DNA from: Acidianus sp. HS-5
Lineage (GTDB): Archaea > Thermoproteota > Thermoprotei_A > Sulfolobales > Sulfolobaceae
DNA length: 64,000 nt
Assembly: GCF_021655615.1 (NCBI RefSeq)
Contig: NZ_AP025245.1
Coordinates: 1,984,001 to 2,048,000, forward strand
Reading direction: 5' to 3'
Below, in pieces: positions 40,577-51,478 of this stretch. The number at the start of each line of letters is the position of its first letter. Position 1 is the stretch's first letter. The translations under genes and the position numbers were made by a program. The notes beneath the pieces were generated by a model. The model did not search any database and was not told where the DNA came from. It worked only from the letters and a program-made list of their open reading frames with translations.

Positions 40577-41233
40577 ATGGCATTATCCATGTATCATTAT
40601 TTGGCAAAAACCTGGCAAGACGAGGATTGGAAGAAAGAAGTGTTAAGGAAGAGAATGGTAGAATGGAGAAATGAGGAAAATACTGTAGTGAGAATAGATA
40701 AGCCTAGTAGGTTAGATAGAGCAAGAGCCATTGGCTATAAGGCGAAGCAAGGTTTTGTGGTTGTTAGGGCGAGAGTTAAGAAAGGCGGGCTAAATAAACT
40801 TAGGCCTAATAAAGGTAGAAGACAGAAAAGAATGGGCGTGTACGGATTCTCACCTTCAAAGGGTTATATGTGGATAGCTGAGGAGAAGGCCGCTAAGAGA
40901 TATCCAAATTTAGAAGTATTAGGAAGTTATTTTGTAGGAGATGATGGTCTTTATAAATACTATGAGATAATACTAGTAGATCCAGCACATCCAGTTATAA
41001 AGAGTGATCCGAGCTTAAAGTGGTTACAAGACCCTGCTAATAGAGGAAGAGTATTCAGAGGATTAACTGTAGCAGGCAAGAAGGCCAGAGGATTGTTAAA
41101 GAGTAGAGGGTTGAAGTACACTATAAGGCACAAGTTCGTGAAGAAGCAAAAAGAGAGAGAAGCTAAGAAGAGACACGAGGCCAATAAGTATTATAGACTA
41201 CAAAATTATGATAAAATACCTGGTAAGGAATGA
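40577..41233 (+). CDS. Ribosomal protein eL15
   Basis: 218 residues. MALSMYHYLAKTWQDEDWKK, RLDRARAIGYKAKQGFVVVR, RMGVYGFSPSKGYMWIAEEK and HRGLTVAGKKARGL-like stretches are typical. First gene of the exosome/proteasome superoperon; overlaps DUF54 by ATGA. Confidence 0.95.
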   Translation: MALSMYHYLAKTWQDEDWKKEVLRKRMVEWRNEENTVVRIDKPSRLDRARAIGYKAKQGFVVVRARVKKGGLNKLRPNKGRRQKRMGVYGFSPSKGYMWIAEEKAAKRYPNLEVLGSYFVGDDGLYKYYEIILVDPAHPVIKSDPSLKWLQDPANRGRVFRGLTVAGKKARGLLKSRGLKYTIRHKFVKKQKEREAKKRHEANKYYRLQNYDKIPGKE

Positions 41234-41682
41234 AAGTTACTAGTGTTTCTTTTCAAATATTTTCGCATGAAACAGAGGATATCAATAAAATTAAAAACGC
41301 TTTGAATTCTTTTCTTCAAGATTTTTTAAAGTATGCTAATATCTCGGAGAGTTCTACTGAAGGTCATTACGGAGATAAAATTATTTTAATAAAATATGAT
41401 TTTCAAGGTAAAATCTCAGAAAAAATTGTAGATTATTTGTTTTCCAAATTAGATAAGGCAGATCTACTTTACTTAGTTTCAACAATAGATTCTAGACTTG
41501 ATAAGAGTAAGATACATATAAGGATTGATAAGCAAAAGTTCATAGCCGAAGGCAAGCTTTATCTTAGAGACGGCGATGATATTATAAAGATAATAATAAG
41601 TTCTGCAGGAGGTTCGAAAAGAGTAAAGGAGGAATTGAATAAAATTGCCAATAGAGCCATGCATACTCAATTACAAGGTTAA
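41230..41682 (+). CDS. DUF54/COG1325 exosome-linked RNA-binding protein
   Basis: 150 residues. Family marks: ISFQIFSHETEDINKIKNAL-like opening (VSFQIFSHETEDINKIKNAL), GHYGDKIILIKYDF, RIDKQKFIAEGKLYLRDGDD and IIKIIISS. Predicted RNA-binding partner of the exosome, always found in the archaeal exosome superoperon between eL15 and RNase P genes. Biochemistry is not established as far as I know. Confidence 0.82.
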   Translation: MKVTSVSFQIFSHETEDINKIKNALNSFLQDFLKYANISESSTEGHYGDKIILIKYDFQGKISEKIVDYLFSKLDKADLLYLVSTIDSRLDKSKIHIRIDKQKFIAEGKLYLRDGDDIIKIIISSAGGSKRVKEELNKIANRAMHTQLQG

Positions 41683-42211
41683 ACATTTCCTAAAAAGAGC
41701 AGGATATGATAACGCGTTCATAGAAGGTAAACCTGTTGATAATGCAGACATCTCTAGAGTTACTATAATTTCGAGAGATAAAGATTCTCTTTTCAATAAT
41801 ATTAAACTTTATAAGAAAAGCAAATTAATATTTTGTAAGCCCATGACAGAAGAAATTTTAAGAATATGTATAACATATAATAAGGTCAACGCTATAACGG
41901 TAGATAATACAAATTTTCGTCTGTTTAGGAGGAAAGCAACACTTAACTTAATAAGGTTTCATGATAAGGTTGTGGAAGTCGTTTTACCTCATTCTTCATC
42001 ATATGTTATATATAAATTCGTAATATGGGGATATAGATGGATTAGGAATATTTTATTTTCGTCATGTGCAAAAGATTTTAATGAGATTTGGAATCCTTTA
42101 TCAAAAATTAATTACCTTATATTGCACGGTGCTGATTACGAAATGGCAACTTATTGGATTTTTAAATCTCCTCAGGTGCTTTTGAACAATGTACGCTCAA
42201 ATTATAATTGA
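41645..42211 (+). CDS. rnp3: RNase P protein component 3 (Rpp30)
   Basis: 188 residues, shorter than the 210-230 of many homologues. TIM-barrel protein that pairs with Pop5 to activate the RNase P catalytic domain. Recognised by context and by NAITVDNTNFRLFRRKATLN and the following strand VVEVVLPHS, with YEMATYWIFKSPQVLL near the end. Divergent but in the standard place in the superoperon. TTG start overlaps DUF54 by 38 bases; tail overlaps Pop5 by 23 bases. Confidence 0.77.
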   Translation: MPIEPCILNYKVKHFLKRAGYDNAFIEGKPVDNADISRVTIISRDKDSLFNNIKLYKKSKLIFCKPMTEEILRICITYNKVNAITVDNTNFRLFRRKATLNLIRFHDKVVEVVLPHSSSYVIYKFVIWGYRWIRNILFSSCAKDFNEIWNPLSKINYLILHGADYEMATYWIFKSPQVLLNNVRSNYN

Positions 42212-42620
42212 TCTATTAATAATTATATGGTTAATAATTTTAACATATTTAGTTCTTAGAAAAGGGAATTTATATATTAATAAGATAAAAAATAAGAGAG
42301 ATACTAAAGCTAAAAGATATGTAGTTTTTTACGTGGTTAATGAAGATCAAAAAATCAATGCTAAAGAGTTGGAAGATGCAGTAAGATTTGCAGTTAAAGA
42401 ACTACTTGGAAGTATGTGGCTAGAAATTTCTAATCCGAGAGTTATTATATATTTAAGTGAAACTAATGAAGGGATAATTTCTACTAATAGAGCTGGATAT
42501 AAAGTAGTTATAGCGTCTTTGCCTTTGGTTAGCACAATAGATGGCAAGAAGATACTGATAGTTCCTAAGAGAACTACAGGAAGTTTAAAAAAGGCTAAAA
42601 GATTAATTGGTATTAGATGA
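42189..42620 (+). CDS. rnp2: RNase P protein component 2 (Pop5) with N-terminal membrane helix
   Basis: 143 residues. Residues about 44-143 are Pop5: RYVVFYVVNEDQKINAKELE, FAVKELLGSMWLEISNPRVI, GYKVVIASLPLVSTIDGKKI, GSLKKAKRLIGIR. The first ~24 residues form a hydrophobic helix (IIIDLLIIIWLIILTYLVL) followed by a lysine-rich linker. No ATG, GTG or TTG exists in frame between the first ATG and the Pop5 core, so the helix must be translated. The protein may be tied to the membrane. Its stop lies inside a C box of the next sRNA. Confidence 0.85.
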   Translation: MYAQIIIDLLIIIWLIILTYLVLRKGNLYINKIKNKRDTKAKRYVVFYVVNEDQKINAKELEDAVRFAVKELLGSMWLEISNPRVIIYLSETNEGIISTNRAGYKVVIASLPLVSTIDGKKILIVPKRTTGSLKKAKRLIGIR

Positions 42621-42668
42621 TGAAGACTCAGATGGCTGTAAAATGATGTGCCCAGCGACGATCTGAAT
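42616..42668 (+). ncRNA. C/D box sRNA downstream of rnp2
   Basis: C box ATGATGA (42617-42623), guide 1 AGACTCAGATGG (42624-42635), D' box CTGT (42636-42639), three bases, C' box ATGATGT (42643-42649), guide 2 GCCCAGCGACGAT (42650-42662), D box CTGA (42663-42666). Lengths of guides and of the D'-C' gap are those of archaeal 2'-O-methylation guides. The C box overlaps the rnp2 stop codon, so the RNA is cut from or overlaps that mRNA. Targets were not identified by eye. Confidence 0.75.
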
Positions 42669-42708
42669 AATGTGTAACACTTTTATTAACCGGTTCAAGT
42701 CTATAAAA

Positions 42709-43449
<741 letters not shown>

Positions 43450-43458
43450 AAAAAATTA

Positions 43459-44157
43459 ATGGCAAGACAAGATTATATAGTGATAAAATATGAGTCTCAT
43501 GGTGAAAGGTTCGAAATACTTGTGAAGCCAAAAGAAGCAATGGCTTTTAGGGCTGGAAAGTCAATATCTCTTTCTGATGTTGTAATTTCTGATACTGTTT
43601 ATAAGGATGTAAAAAAAGGCCTAAAAGCTTCTCCATCAGCATTAAAAAAAGTATTTGGAACCACTGATTTCGAAACAATAGTAAGAGAAATTTTATTGAA
43701 AGGAGAAATACCAATAACTGCAGAGCAGAGGAAGGAAATACTAGAAAACAAAAAGAAACAGTTAATAGATTTTATTCATAGTAATGCTATTGACCCAAAG
43801 ACTCATTTACCCATACCACCAGCTAGAATAGAGGCAGCAATGGAAGAAGCAAGGGTGCAAATAGATATCAATAGAGACATTGAATCTCAGGCATTGCAAA
43901 TAATTCATGAGTTAGCAAGAATAATACCAATTAAAGTAGCTAGAGCTACATTAGAAATAAAAGTCCCCGCTAAATATAGCTCTAAGGTAAAGTCTCAGTT
44001 GTCTAACCTTGGAAGCATTAAGAAAACTAACTGGCTAAATGATGGAACTTTGATTGCAGAATTGGAAATACCTGCAGGAGCACAAGAGGAAGTAATTGAC
44101 AAATTAAATTCCTTAACTAAAGGAGAAGCAGAAGTAAAAGTTTTACAAGTGGTATAA
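43459..44157 (+). CDS. SBDS/Sdo1 ribosome maturation protein
   Basis: 232 residues in three domains: N-terminal FYSH (YIVIKYESHGERFEILVKPKEAMAFRAGK, SDVVISDTVYKDVKKGLKAS), a central helical bundle with LLKGEIPITAEQRKEI and HSNAIDPKTHLPIPPARIE, and a ferredoxin-like C-terminal domain. Family role is release of the anti-association factor aIF6 from 50S subunits. Two bases before rrp4. Confidence 0.95.
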   Translation: MARQDYIVIKYESHGERFEILVKPKEAMAFRAGKSISLSDVVISDTVYKDVKKGLKASPSALKKVFGTTDFETIVREILLKGEIPITAEQRKEILENKKKQLIDFIHSNAIDPKTHLPIPPARIEAAMEEARVQIDINRDIESQALQIIHELARIIPIKVARATLEIKVPAKYSSKVKSQLSNLGSIKKTNWLNDGTLIAELEIPAGAQEEVIDKLNSLTKGEAEVKVLQVV

Positions 44158-44158
44158 A

Positions 44159-44905
44159 ATGGATTCAACTCAAAATAATTCTAATAATAAAATTTACTTT
44201 AAATCTAGGAGTGTAATAGTTCCTGGAGATCTTATTGCAGAGGGAAATTTTCAAGTACCTTGGTCACCGTATATCTACAAGGTAAACACTAAGTATTATT
44301 CTACTGTAATAGGTATAATAGATCCTAAAGATTCAACTTTTGAAATAATACCTCTTGAAGGATCTCATTACTATCCAAGACTAGGAGATATTGTAATAGG
44401 GCTTGTAGAAGATGTAGAACTATATGGATGGGTTGTTGATATTAAGGCACCTTATTCGGCATATTTACCTGGGCTTTCTCTTTTAGGAAGACCAGTTAAT
44501 GTAGGTGAAGATTTAAGGAAATACCTTGATATTGGAGATTATGTGATAGCCAAGGTAGAAAACTTTGATAGGACAATAAGCCCGGTATTAACTGTAAAAG
44601 GGAAAGGATTAGGAAGATTAAATAATGGTAAAATAATAGACATAATGCCAGTAAAAATTCCTAGGGTAATAGGAAAGAATAAGAGCATGTATGAATTATT
44701 AACGTCTGAAACAGGATGCGAGATGGTAGTTGCGCAAAATGGCCGTATATGGGCAAATTGTCCATCCAAAGATATGGAAGAAGTGTTATTTTTATCTGTA
44801 AAAACTATAGAAAGGGAATCTCATATTAAAGGTCTAACTGATAGAATAAAAGAATTAATAGAAAAGAAAAAAGGTGAGTTAAATGCTACAAATTCAAAAG
44901 CCTAA
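44159..44905 (+). CDS. rrp4: Exosome RNA-binding subunit Rrp4
   Basis: 248 residues: N-terminal domain (VIVPGDLIAEGNFQ), S1 domain (YPRLGDIVIGLVEDVELYGWVVDI) and KH domain with GKNKSMYELLTSETGCEMVVAQNGRIW. Caps the Rrp41-Rrp42 ring and admits RNA. Stop lies 23 bases inside rrp41. Confidence 0.95.
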   Translation: MDSTQNNSNNKIYFKSRSVIVPGDLIAEGNFQVPWSPYIYKVNTKYYSTVIGIIDPKDSTFEIIPLEGSHYYPRLGDIVIGLVEDVELYGWVVDIKAPYSAYLPGLSLLGRPVNVGEDLRKYLDIGDYVIAKVENFDRTISPVLTVKGKGLGRLNNGKIIDIMPVKIPRVIGKNKSMYELLTSETGCEMVVAQNGRIWANCPSKDMEEVLFLSVKTIERESHIKGLTDRIKELIEKKKGELNATNSKA

Positions 44906-45614
44906 ATTAATTTTGGATAACGGATTAAGATTAGATGGAAGGAAGCCAGATGAATTAAGACCGATGAAAATGGAAGTAGGAGTGTTAAAGAACGCAGATG
45001 GCTCAGCAATAGTAGAAGTTGGGAATACTAAAATCTTAGCGGCGGCTTATGGGCCTAGAGAAATGCACCCAAGACATCTAGCTTTACCGAATAGAGCAGT
45101 ATTAAGAGTAAGATATCACATGACACCTTTTTCGACAGATGAAAGAAAGAATCCTGCACCTAGTAGGAGGGAAATTGAATTATCTAAAGTAATAAGAGAA
45201 GCATTGGAATCTCAAATACTTGTAGAACAGTTTCCTAGAACTTCCATTGATGTGTTCATGGAAGTGTTACAAGCCGATGCCGGAACAAGATTAGCATCTC
45301 TAATGGCAGCATCTTTAGCTGTAATCGATGCCGGTATCCCTGTAAGAGACTTAATAGCCGCAGTGGCAGTAGGTAAAGCTGATGGTGTTGTTGTCCTAGA
45401 TTTAAATGAGCCTGAAGATATGTGGGGAGAAGCGGATATGCCAGTTGCAATGATGCCTTCTATTGGGCAAATAAATCTATTGCAGCTTAATGGAAACATG
45501 ACTTCAGAAGAATTTAAGCAAGGAATGGAATTAGCGATGAAAGGAATAAATATTATTTATAACTTAGAAAAAGAGACTCTTAAAAACAAATATGCTGAAT
45601 TAAAGGAGGAGTAA
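44883..45614 (+). CDS. rrp41: Exosome catalytic subunit Rrp41
   Basis: 243 residues, RNase PH fold; phosphorolytic active subunit. RLDGRKPDELRPMKMEVGVL, GNTKILAAAYGPREMHPRH, FSTDERKNPAPSRREIELSK and the phosphate/metal site region DLNEPEDMWGEADMPVAMMP with conserved aspartates. Overlaps rrp4 and sits one base before rrp42. Confidence 0.96.
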   Translation: MLQIQKPKLILDNGLRLDGRKPDELRPMKMEVGVLKNADGSAIVEVGNTKILAAAYGPREMHPRHLALPNRAVLRVRYHMTPFSTDERKNPAPSRREIELSKVIREALESQILVEQFPRTSIDVFMEVLQADAGTRLASLMAASLAVIDAGIPVRDLIAAVAVGKADGVVVLDLNEPEDMWGEADMPVAMMPSIGQINLLQLNGNMTSEEFKQGMELAMKGINIIYNLEKETLKNKYAELKEE

Positions 45615-45615
45615 A

Positions 45616-46446
45616 ATGTCAATAACACCACCAAACGAGAATATAGTTCCATTGATTAAAAGGGAAAGCATTCTAGCTAGTTTAGATAGGGGAATTAGGA
45701 CAGATGGTAGGAAATTCAATGAATATAGACAATTAAGCATAACATTAGGTTACGCAAGGAAGGCAGATGGCTCAGCATTAGTTAAGCTTGGAGATACTAC
45801 AGTCTTAGCTGGAGTTAAAGTAGAACCCGAGGAACCTTTTGAAGATACTCCAAACCAAGGTAACCTAGTAGTAAACGTAGAACTATTACCATTAGCATAC
45901 GAAACATTTGAAGCTGGTCCTCCAGATGAAAATGCCATAGAATTATCCAGAGTTGTCGATAGAAGCCTTAGAGATTCTAAATCCATAGATTTGACTAAGT
46001 TAGTGATTGAAACTGGTAAGAAGATATGGACGATATGGGTAGACATATATGTTCTGGATTACGGTGGAAATATATTAGATGCGTGTACTCTAGCTGCTGT
46101 ATCTGCGCTTTATGATGCTAAGTTACCTAAAGTTGTGAAGGAAGGCGATGAAATAAAAATTGTTAAGGAAGAGAAAGGTGATAAACTTCCAATGAATTTC
46201 CCAGTGGTTACAGTATCTGTAGCTAAAATAGGCAAACACTTAGTAGTTGATCCAGATTTAGACGAAGAAGGTATAATGGATGCGAAAATTTCACTCTCTT
46301 ATACTCCAGAAGGTAGGATAGTTGGAATACAGAAGACAGGTATAGGTACGTTTACCTTAGCAGAAATAGATAATGTTGAAACCTTAGCTAGGTCTGTTAG
46401 TCAAAATTTATTGGAAGAACTTAAAAAGCAAATAAACATACAATAG
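45616..46446 (+). CDS. rrp42: Exosome subunit Rrp42
   Basis: 276 residues, RNase PH fold without its own active site; completes the hexameric ring and binds RNA. RGIRTDGRKFNEYRQLSITL, GDTTVLAGVKVEPEEPFEDT, LSRVVDRSLRDSKSIDL and DYGGNILDACTLAAVSAL are typical. Confidence 0.96.
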   Translation: MSITPPNENIVPLIKRESILASLDRGIRTDGRKFNEYRQLSITLGYARKADGSALVKLGDTTVLAGVKVEPEEPFEDTPNQGNLVVNVELLPLAYETFEAGPPDENAIELSRVVDRSLRDSKSIDLTKLVIETGKKIWTIWVDIYVLDYGGNILDACTLAAVSALYDAKLPKVVKEGDEIKIVKEEKGDKLPMNFPVVTVSVAKIGKHLVVDPDLDEEGIMDAKISLSYTPEGRIVGIQKTGIGTFTLAEIDNVETLARSVSQNLLEELKKQINIQ

Positions 46447-46456
46447 GTGAATTAGA

Positions 46457-46675
46457 ATGGCTAAATACAAGGTTGTAGGTATAGCAGGCAGATTTGGTCC
46501 TAGATATGGATCTACTTTGAGAAAAAGATGGAAGGAAGTAATGGAAAAGAGATATCAAGATTATCAATGCCCTGTATGTAAATCCGTTGGTACTGTAGCC
46601 AGATTAGCCAGTGGAATTTGGTATTGTAAAAAATGTAATGCGAAATGGGCTGGTCTTGCCTATACGCCATATTAA
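46457..46675 (+). CDS. Ribosomal protein eL43 (L37Ae)
   Basis: 72 residues with KYKVVGIAGRFGPRYGSTLR and a zinc ribbon CPVCKSVGTVARLASGIWYCKKC. Normal neighbour of rrp42 in this superoperon. Its 3' end overlaps the Brix gene. Confidence 0.95.
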   Translation: MAKYKVVGIAGRFGPRYGSTLRKRWKEVMEKRYQDYQCPVCKSVGTVARLASGIWYCKKCNAKWAGLAYTPY

Positions 46676-47183
46676 TGTTCTTATAACTTCTAGTAGGGAC
46701 GCATCGTATAGATTAAGAAGTTTTTTAAATGATTTGGAATGCGTTATTCCTAATTCTGTGAAGCATAATAGAGGGAAAAGTTCTATTAACGAGATATTTT
46801 TTCTTTGTAAGAAGTTGAATTGTAGATTTATTTTATATATAGATTCTAATAAAGGAAATCCAAGTAGGATACTGCTTTATGATTTTATTCAAGATAAAAT
46901 AAGATACGAGCTGAAAATAATTGGCATATCTACATTGTCTGATTTCAAAATTAGAAGGAAAAGAATTGATAGAATTTGTATTAGAAATATTGAATGTAAG
47001 GAGCTTATTCCATTTTTAATTGATCTAAACTTATTTAATATCTCGTCATGTGATAATTTTGTAGATATGCTTAAAAAAGACGAGGTATGTGAAATGAAAT
47101 TTGTTAGTAAATTTGAAAAGCTTGTAGGTCCTATAATTAGGATACATGATTTCAATAACTATCTCAATAGATGGAATACCTGA
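46656..47183 (+). CDS. Brix/IMP4-domain rRNA-processing protein
   Basis: About 175 residues. INVLITSSRDASYRLRSFLN, then SINEIFFLCKKLNCRFILYI, and the end GPIIRIHDFNNY fit the archaeal single-domain Brix family, expected to chaperone rRNA folding in ribosome assembly. I use TTG 46656 (MPIRHINVLITSS); the frame is open from GTG 46611 but that lies inside eL43. Overlaps Pcc1 by 38 bases. Confidence 0.8.
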   Translation: MPIRHINVLITSSRDASYRLRSFLNDLECVIPNSVKHNRGKSSINEIFFLCKKLNCRFILYIDSNKGNPSRILLYDFIQDKIRYELKIIGISTLSDFKIRRKRIDRICIRNIECKELIPFLIDLNLFNISSCDNFVDMLKKDEVCEMKFVSKFEKLVGPIIRIHDFNNYLNRWNT

Positions 47184-47391
47184 CGATATAAGGGAAATAA
47201 TTCGTAGTGCAATACTTTTGGAAAAAATAGACGAGAGATATGTTAGTATTACCGATCCTTTAAATATTAAAATTAAGGCAGAGGCAATAAGCCGAGGTAG
47301 GGCAATAATGAACTCTTATATATTTTGGCTCTATACAATTCTAAGAACATTAGAAGAGGTGGATAAGAGTGGCAGAAAAAATTCCCCCTGA
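47146..47391 (+). CDS. KEOPS subunit Pcc1-like protein
   Basis: 81 residues: DDIREIIRSAILLEKIDERY, NIKIKAEAISRGRAIMNSYI and FWLYTILRTLEEVDKSG follow the two-strand, helix, strand, helix pattern of Pcc1, the dimerising subunit of the KEOPS complex that makes t6A37 in tRNA. Position between Brix and prefoldin beta is standard. Start ATG 47146. Confidence 0.75.
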   Translation: MISITISIDGIPDDIREIIRSAILLEKIDERYVSITDPLNIKIKAEAISRGRAIMNSYIFWLYTILRTLEEVDKSGRKNSP

Positions 47392-47755
47392 GGTGCAGAC
47401 TCAGTTAATAAAACTTCAGCAGTTACAAAAACAATTAGATAATTTAACATATGAGAGGAGTGTAATTGACAGCGAATTAAGGGAGATAAATAAGATCCTA
47501 GAGGAATTATCAAAACTAACTACAGATACGTCAGTATATAAGATTGTAGGTAATATTTTAGTTAAGAAAGATAAAACTGCAATAGAACAAGAATTGAATG
47601 ATAGGAAAGAAATATTAGAACTGAGGAGCAGAACGTACTTAAAGCAGGAATCTTTATTAAGAAAACAATTCGAGGATTTACAGAAGAATGTTAATGATTT
47701 ATTACAGAGGTATTACCCTCAGCTCAAAGGTTCGTCTAATCCTCCAAAAGCTTAA
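47369..47755 (+). CDS. pfdB: Prefoldin beta subunit
   Basis: 128 residues. Two long coiled-coil helices (PEVQTQLIKLQQLQKQLDNL and KTAIEQELNDRKEILELRSR) joined by the hairpin VYKIVGNILVKKD, the beta-prefoldin plan. Holds unfolded proteins for the thermosome. GTG start overlaps Pcc1 by 23 bases. Confidence 0.94.
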   Translation: MAEKIPPEVQTQLIKLQQLQKQLDNLTYERSVIDSELREINKILEELSKLTTDTSVYKIVGNILVKKDKTAIEQELNDRKEILELRSRTYLKQESLLRKQFEDLQKNVNDLLQRYYPQLKGSSNPPKA

Positions 47756-47756
47756 A

Positions 47757-47767
47757 TTTTTTATAAA
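47757..47767 (+). promoter_or_regulatory. TATA box of xpf
   Basis: TTTTTATAAAT about 23 bases before the xpf ATG at 47785, leaderless spacing. Confidence 0.55.
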
Positions 47768-47784
47768 TCTATAATTTTTACATA

Positions 47785-48477
47785 ATGCTAAGAATATATG
47801 TAGATGACAGAGAAAAAAATAGTGGAATTCCAGAAATTCTTAAGAGTGATGGAGTAGCAGTTATAATAGAACAGTTAGACGTTGCAGATTACGTATTAGC
47901 TGATGGAGTAGCTGTAGAGAGAAAAAGTGTTTCTGATCTAGTTAATTCTGTTTTTGATAAGAGATTTTTTGATCAAATTAATAGATTAACTTCTGCTTAT
48001 GAGAATGCCTTTTTACTCGTAGAAGGTAACTTAAATAGGATTAGAGAGATCACTGAAAGATGGAAAGCGATAAATTCTGCATTAATATCTATTATAGTGG
48101 ACTATAATGTAAAGGTTGTATATTCTTCTGATAAGAGAGACTCTGCGGAAGTCTTAGTAAAACTTGCAGAAAAGTTTCAAGGTAATGAAGGTAGAAAGAG
48201 AACAATTAACCTTCATGATAAGCCTAAGTTTGAGAGTATTAAAGATATCCAACTTTACGTAGTAGAATCTCTTCCTAACATTGGTGAAGTTAATGCTAAA
48301 AAATTGTTAGAAAAATTTTCTACAATAAGAAATATATGTAATGCATCGATTTCGGATTTAGAGAGAGTTTTAGGCAGTAGAAAAAGAGCAGAAGAATTGT
48401 ATAAAATTCTAATAACTCCTTACTCTCCTGAGTCTTCAAATTCTAATACCAAGAAATCCTTAATGGATTTTATATAA
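47785..48477 (+). CDS. xpf: XPF-family structure-specific endonuclease (short crenarchaeal form)
   Basis: Cuts 3' flaps and branched DNA together with PCNA. 230 residues: nuclease domain with DDREK near 7-11, VERKSVSDLVNSVFDKRFFDQ (ERKxxxD at 45-51), then tandem HhH (VVESLPNIGEVNAKKLLEKF). There is no helicase domain, as in Sulfolobus. The last residues KKSLMDFI form a PIP-like box for PCNA binding. Confidence 0.95.
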   Translation: MLRIYVDDREKNSGIPEILKSDGVAVIIEQLDVADYVLADGVAVERKSVSDLVNSVFDKRFFDQINRLTSAYENAFLLVEGNLNRIREITERWKAINSALISIIVDYNVKVVYSSDKRDSAEVLVKLAEKFQGNEGRKRTINLHDKPKFESIKDIQLYVVESLPNIGEVNAKKLLEKFSTIRNICNASISDLERVLGSRKRAEELYKILITPYSPESSNSNTKKSLMDFI

Positions 48478-48541
48478 GAAACATGCAGACACATTTTAAT
48501 ACTTCTTAAACTTAGTACTAGTCGTATATTGGTGATTAGTT

Positions 48542-50752
<2,211 letters not shown>

Positions 50753-50758
50753 ATTTTT

Positions 50759-51478
50759 ATGCAAGAGTTCAATATATTTTACGGTACTAGGGCAGTTATT
50801 TTTGATTTTGATAATACATTAGTTGAATTTAACCGCCATTCTAGAAAAGCGTTAGAAGCAGTAGCTAAAGATATGTCTGACTATTTTAACGATATTTCTT
50901 TTTCTCCGGGCTATGAGAAAATTCTCTCCATTTTAGTTTCTATCTCAGAAAAACTAGATAGTGAAGGAATATATGATAGGAATAAATGGTGGGAAGAAAC
51001 ACTAAATGAACTTAATTTAAAAGTTGAAAAAGATCAACTTTATGAGTGGACTTCATTATATTGGTCTATAGCTTCCAATAATCCAGTCTATGATGATGCT
51101 AAAGGGATTATTGAATATTTAAAAACAAAAGGTTATAAGTTGGGCATTTTAACTAACGATGATGGAGAAGGAGGAAATAAACTGCAGAGAATAAGAAAAA
51201 CTGATATTTCTGCATATTTTGATAAGATAATAATAGCTGGTACTGATGGGGTTAAACCTAAGCCAAATATTCAACCATTTGTATATATTTGCGAACAATT
51301 AAATGAAAAAGTTGAAAATTGCATAATGATAGGAGACGACGCAGTAAAGGATTGTTTGGCTGCAAAAAAAGCTGGACTAAGAGCAATATTAATAGATAGA
51401 GAAAGCAAGGTTAAATTTGCTGAATTATATGCAGACTATGTTATACGCAGTTTGATGGAGTTAGAAGAATTTCTTTGA
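50759..51478 (+). CDS. HAD-superfamily hydrolase
   Basis: 239 residues. Motif I VIFDFDNTLVEFN, motif II LGILTNDDGE (TN), motif III KPKPNIQPF and motif IV IMIGDDAVKDC are complete, with a helical cap between. A phosphoglycolate phosphatase-like or nucleotidase activity is likely; the substrate cannot be told. Follows EF-2 by six bases; tail overlaps the convergent peptidase. Confidence 0.85.
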   Translation: MQEFNIFYGTRAVIFDFDNTLVEFNRHSRKALEAVAKDMSDYFNDISFSPGYEKILSILVSISEKLDSEGIYDRNKWWEETLNELNLKVEKDQLYEWTSLYWSIASNNPVYDDAKGIIEYLKTKGYKLGILTNDDGEGGNKLQRIRKTDISAYFDKIIIAGTDGVKPKPNIQPFVYICEQLNEKVENCIMIGDDAVKDCLAAKKAGLRAILIDRESKVKFAELYADYVIRSLMELEEFL

